Below are positions 14,021 through 15,647 of a DNA stretch of 15,647 nt, piece by piece; the first letter of the stretch is position 1, and the number at the start of each line of letters is the position of its first letter. Source of the stretch: Candidatus Bipolaricaulota bacterium (lineage in GTDB: Bacteria; Bipolaricaulota; Bipolaricaulia; Bipolaricaulales; Bipolaricaulaceae); contig JALVLL010000055.1 of assembly GCA_027027485.1 (NCBI GenBank), positions 1 through 15,647 of the forward strand. The letters run 5' to 3'. The translations under genes and the position numbers were made by a program. The notes beneath the pieces were generated by a model, which had not been told where the DNA came from, did not search any database, and saw only the letters and a list, made by a program, of their open reading frames with translations.

Positions 14021-14086
14021 ATGAAAGGGAGATTGCCGCCGGGGCAGGAGTGAGTCGAGTGGCCTCTTGTTTACGACATCGCCCCC
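14021..14086 (+). other. Severed N-terminal coding part of the sulfite-oxidase-like gene, with in-frame TGA at 14051
   Basis: In the same frame as the next entry, an ATG at 14021 reads MKGRLPPGQE, then TGA (14051-14053), then VEWPLVYDIAPV, leading straight into the GTG at 14087. YuiH-like proteins characteristically have LPPGQ, a few residues, then W/FPVLHYG before the main domain, so both sides of the TGA are ancestral coding sequence. TGA serves as a normal stop in other genes of this window, so general recoding is not indicated. This is a nonsense mutation, a sequence error, or less likely readthrough. Confidence 0.7.
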
Positions 14087-14602
14087 GTGCCGCCGCTCGA
14101 CCTCGAGGATTTCGTTATCCGGATCGATGGAGTCGTGGCGGAGCCCTTGGATCTCTCCTGGGAGGAGTTCCTGAAGCTCCCCCAGGCCGAGGTGGTGGCC
14201 GATTTCCACTGTGTCACCCACTGGAGCGTCCCCGGGCTCCGCTGGGAGGGGGTGTTGGCCCGGACGATAATAGAACTCTGCCGTCCCGAGCCTGAAGTGA
14301 GGTGGGTGATGGCCTACGGCCGCGAGGGGTATTCCACCAACGTCCCCTATGAGCACTTCTCACGCCCCGAGACGATCCTCGCCCACAAGCTCAACGGGAA
14401 GCCCCTCCCCAAGGAGCACGGCTGGCCCCTGAGGCTCGTGGTCCCTTCCCTTTACGCCTGGAAAAGCGCGAAGTATTTGGTGCGGCTTGAGTTCCTCGTG
14501 GAAAAGAGGCGGGGCTTCTGGGAGATGCGGGGATACCACGATATCGGGGATCCCTGGCGCGAGGAGAGGCGTTGGGATAGCCGGCCGGTTCCTAGGGAAT
14601 AA
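14087..14602 (+). CDS. Sulfite-oxidase-family molybdopterin-binding protein (YuiH-like), possibly inactivated
   Basis: Soluble oxidoreductase of the sulfite oxidase molybdopterin superfamily; the physiological substrate is unknown. From GTG at 14087 there are 171 residues against about 200 in intact relatives. The key motif DFHCVTHWSVPGLRWEG at about 39-55 contains Cys42, which corresponds to the molybdenum-ligating Cys. Other family segments are GREGYSTNVPYEHF, AHKLNGKPLPKEHGWPLRLV, YAWKSAKY and the C-terminal GFWEMRGYHDIGDPWREERR. No ribosome binding site precedes the GTG, while the conserved upstream LPPGQ part lies behind an in-frame TGA. The annotated start is therefore only the first possible one after the stop. 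The gene may be a pseudogene or the TGA a sequence error. Its 3' end overlaps the convergent amidotransferase gene by 11 bases. Confidence 0.8.
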   Translation: MPPLDLEDFVIRIDGVVAEPLDLSWEEFLKLPQAEVVADFHCVTHWSVPGLRWEGVLARTIIELCRPEPEVRWVMAYGREGYSTNVPYEHFSRPETILAHKLNGKPLPKEHGWPLRLVVPSLYAWKSAKYLVRLEFLVEKRRGFWEMRGYHDIGDPWREERRWDSRPVPRE

Positions 14603-15308
14603 GCCAGCGTTCTACCTTTAGATCAGGGGTCACCCTCACGAGCTCCCCGCTTTTGAGCTTTACCCAGCCCGGACCATCGTCCAGCTCCTCGGAGGAGATG
14701 ATCACGATATCCCGCCCTTCCCAGAGCCTGAGGGCGTAGTAGGCGGCATCGCGGTCCGGGGCGAAGCAGCAGAAGGCGTAAAGATCCCGACCATCGGTCA
14801 TGAGGAAATCAAAGGAGGAAAAGGAACGGGTGACGTCGAGGAGACACGAGAGGGCCCGAATCAAGGCATCGGGGGTCCGAGGGATCCAGTGATGGGCGAG
14901 CCAGCGGGTAAGCCTCTCGGAATCGATCCCCGGGCCGTATTCCAGCACCTCCGAGTCCCGGATCCCCCCGTTGTGGGCGAGGTATATGCCGTCGCAGGCG
15001 AAGGGATGGGCGTTTTCAGAGGAATAGTCGTCGTATTCCGGGGAGGCCTTACGCACGTGGCCGATGGCTAGGGTGGACCTCGCTTCCAGCGGGTCGGGGA
15101 ATCCGTCGGGGGCCTTCTCCAGATCGGCCCGGCCATAACGCCTCACCACGATCCCGCCCTCCCCCGTTTTCCACAGGTACCCGAACCCGTGGCGATGCGG
15201 GGCCTTCCTCCCATGGAGGCTCATCCAAAGGAGGCTCCGCGGTGCATCCACGAAGACGGCCCGCAGCGACTGCGGCTCGCGGGCCACGAACCCGACCATC
15301 CGGCACAC
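14592..15308 (-). CDS. Class II glutamine amidotransferase (YafJ/EgtC-like)
   Basis: Stand-alone Ntn-type glutaminase/amidotransferase domain of 238 residues, cytoplasmic. The start is GTG, with AGGTG just upstream. It is fixed by the next codon, because Cys2 (MCRMVGFVAR) is the N-terminal nucleophile after Met removal. Further family marks are HRHGFGYLW at 39-47, GHVRKAS at 83-89, the ENAHPF segment at 98-103 and AHNGGI at 111-116, matching the glutamine-binding Arg and oxyanion-hole Asn/Gly residues. The amino acceptor is unknown; relatives act in ergothioneine synthesis or have no assigned role. No synthetase-type partner is beside it. It is convergent with the molybdopterin gene and divergent from the secreted-protein gene, so it is probably a single-gene transcript. 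Confidence 0.85.
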   Translation of the reverse strand: MCRMVGFVAREPQSLRAVFVDAPRSLLWMSLHGRKAPHRHGFGYLWKTGEGGIVVRRYGRADLEKAPDGFPDPLEARSTLAIGHVRKASPEYDDYSSENAHPFACDGIYLAHNGGIRDSEVLEYGPGIDSERLTRWLAHHWIPRTPDALIRALSCLLDVTRSFSSFDFLMTDGRDLYAFCCFAPDRDAAYYALRLWEGRDIVIISSEELDDGPGWVKLKSGELVRVTPDLKVERWLIP

Positions 15309-15385
15309 GACACCTGAGTCTACCTCGATGTCGCTTTTCAGCTACTTAAGCGGTAAGCTCATAAACAAACAGAAAGGAGGGCGTC

Positions 15386-15647
15386 GTGAAGAAGGCCCTT
15401 GTTGTGTTCTCAATGCTTGTGGCGGGATTCCTTGCCCTGGCTGCCGGGGAGGATATCACTGCCCTTCTGGATATCCTGTTTTACCCGCCCGGGGTGGAAG
15501 CGGTCTACCCCGGGGATCTGGCACCGGATTGGCCACAGGATCTCGATATCCCCCTCGGGGCGGAGCTCGCCGGATCGCTGACCCTGGCGGATGGCTCCTT
15601 GGTGGCCGCGTTCTCGGTGCCCCAAGCGCTGGAGGATTTCGCGGCCC
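15386..15647 (+). CDS. Secreted protein of unknown function (3' end outside window)
   Basis: Open frame from GTG at 15386 to the right edge, 87 codons without a stop. AAAGGAGGG ends about 5 bases before the GTG, a strong ribosome binding site. The N-terminus MKKALVVFSMLVAGFLALAAG is a clear signal peptide. The mature part is acidic and rich in Pro, Leu, Asp and Ala (DITALLDILFYPPG, GSLTLADGSLVAAFSVPQ). No family is recognised and function cannot be assigned. A periplasmic or surface location is inferred from the signal peptide. It is divergent from the amidotransferase gene; the 77-base gap holds no promoter that stands out. Confidence 0.7.
   Translation, partial: MKKALVVFSMLVAGFLALAAGEDITALLDILFYPPGVEAVYPGDLAPDWPQDLDIPLGAELAGSLTLADGSLVAAFSVPQALEDFAA

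Noticed and set aside
14051..14053. Selenocysteine codon or genome-wide TGA recoding
   Set aside because: The Mo-ligand Cys of the family is elsewhere (Cys42), the TGA position is not a known redox site, no selenocysteine insertion hairpin was recognised, and TGA ends several genes in the window, such as nagB and the ATPase gene.

Overview
The window looks like a piece of a bacterial chromosome of moderately high G+C, probably from an anaerobic and perhaps thermophilic heterotroph. The signs are strong AAGGAGG-type ribosome binding sites, many GTG starts, a tightly overlapping gene string, a phosphofructokinase with residues typical of pyrophosphate-dependent enzymes, and binding-protein sugar importers. 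The style recalls deep-branching groups such as Bipolaricaulota (Acetothermia) or Thermotogota. That placement is an impression, not a demonstrated assignment.

Layout, left to right. Positions 1-1002 (minus) hold most of a 6-phosphofructokinase gene that runs off the left edge, with its own promoter just upstream. From 13417 down to 1241 (minus) lies what looks like one eleven-gene operon, listed here in transcription order. First comes an Fe3+/AfuA-type solute-binding protein, its ABC ATPase and a fused two-domain permease. Next are a sugar-phosphate isomerase/epimerase-like TIM barrel, a NagB-type glucosamine-6-phosphate deaminase, a NagA-type N-acetylglucosamine-6-phosphate deacetylase and a Gfo/Idh/MocA oxidoreductase. 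Last come a CUT1-type sugar-binding protein with two permeases and a UxaC-type uronate isomerase. Most junctions overlap by a few bases. Two conspicuous stem-loops sit directly behind the two binding-protein genes, where they could make binding proteins more abundant than membrane components. The operon has an extended -10 promoter at about 13521-13529 and a weak candidate terminator at about 1161-1179.

Right of the operon promoter is a frameshifted transposase remnant (about 13571-13968, plus). It is followed by a YuiH-like sulfite-oxidase-family molybdopterin protein gene whose conserved N-terminal LPPGQ segment is cut off by an in-frame TGA. Convergent to it is a class II glutamine amidotransferase gene (14592-15308, minus). 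A partial gene for a secreted protein of unknown function starts at 15386 (plus) and leaves the window.

How the genes may work together (inference): NagA and NagB turn GlcNAc-6-phosphate into fructose-6-phosphate and the adjacent phosphofructokinase could feed glycolysis. No amino-sugar kinase or PTS gene is present. The first transporter belongs to the broad family containing the hexose-phosphate importer AfuABC and its binding protein lacks the Tyr-Tyr iron motif, so it may import a phosphorylated amino sugar. The CUT1 importer with the uronate isomerase and oxidoreductase would handle a second sugar, possibly a uronate-containing one. Only one ATPase gene is present for the two importers.
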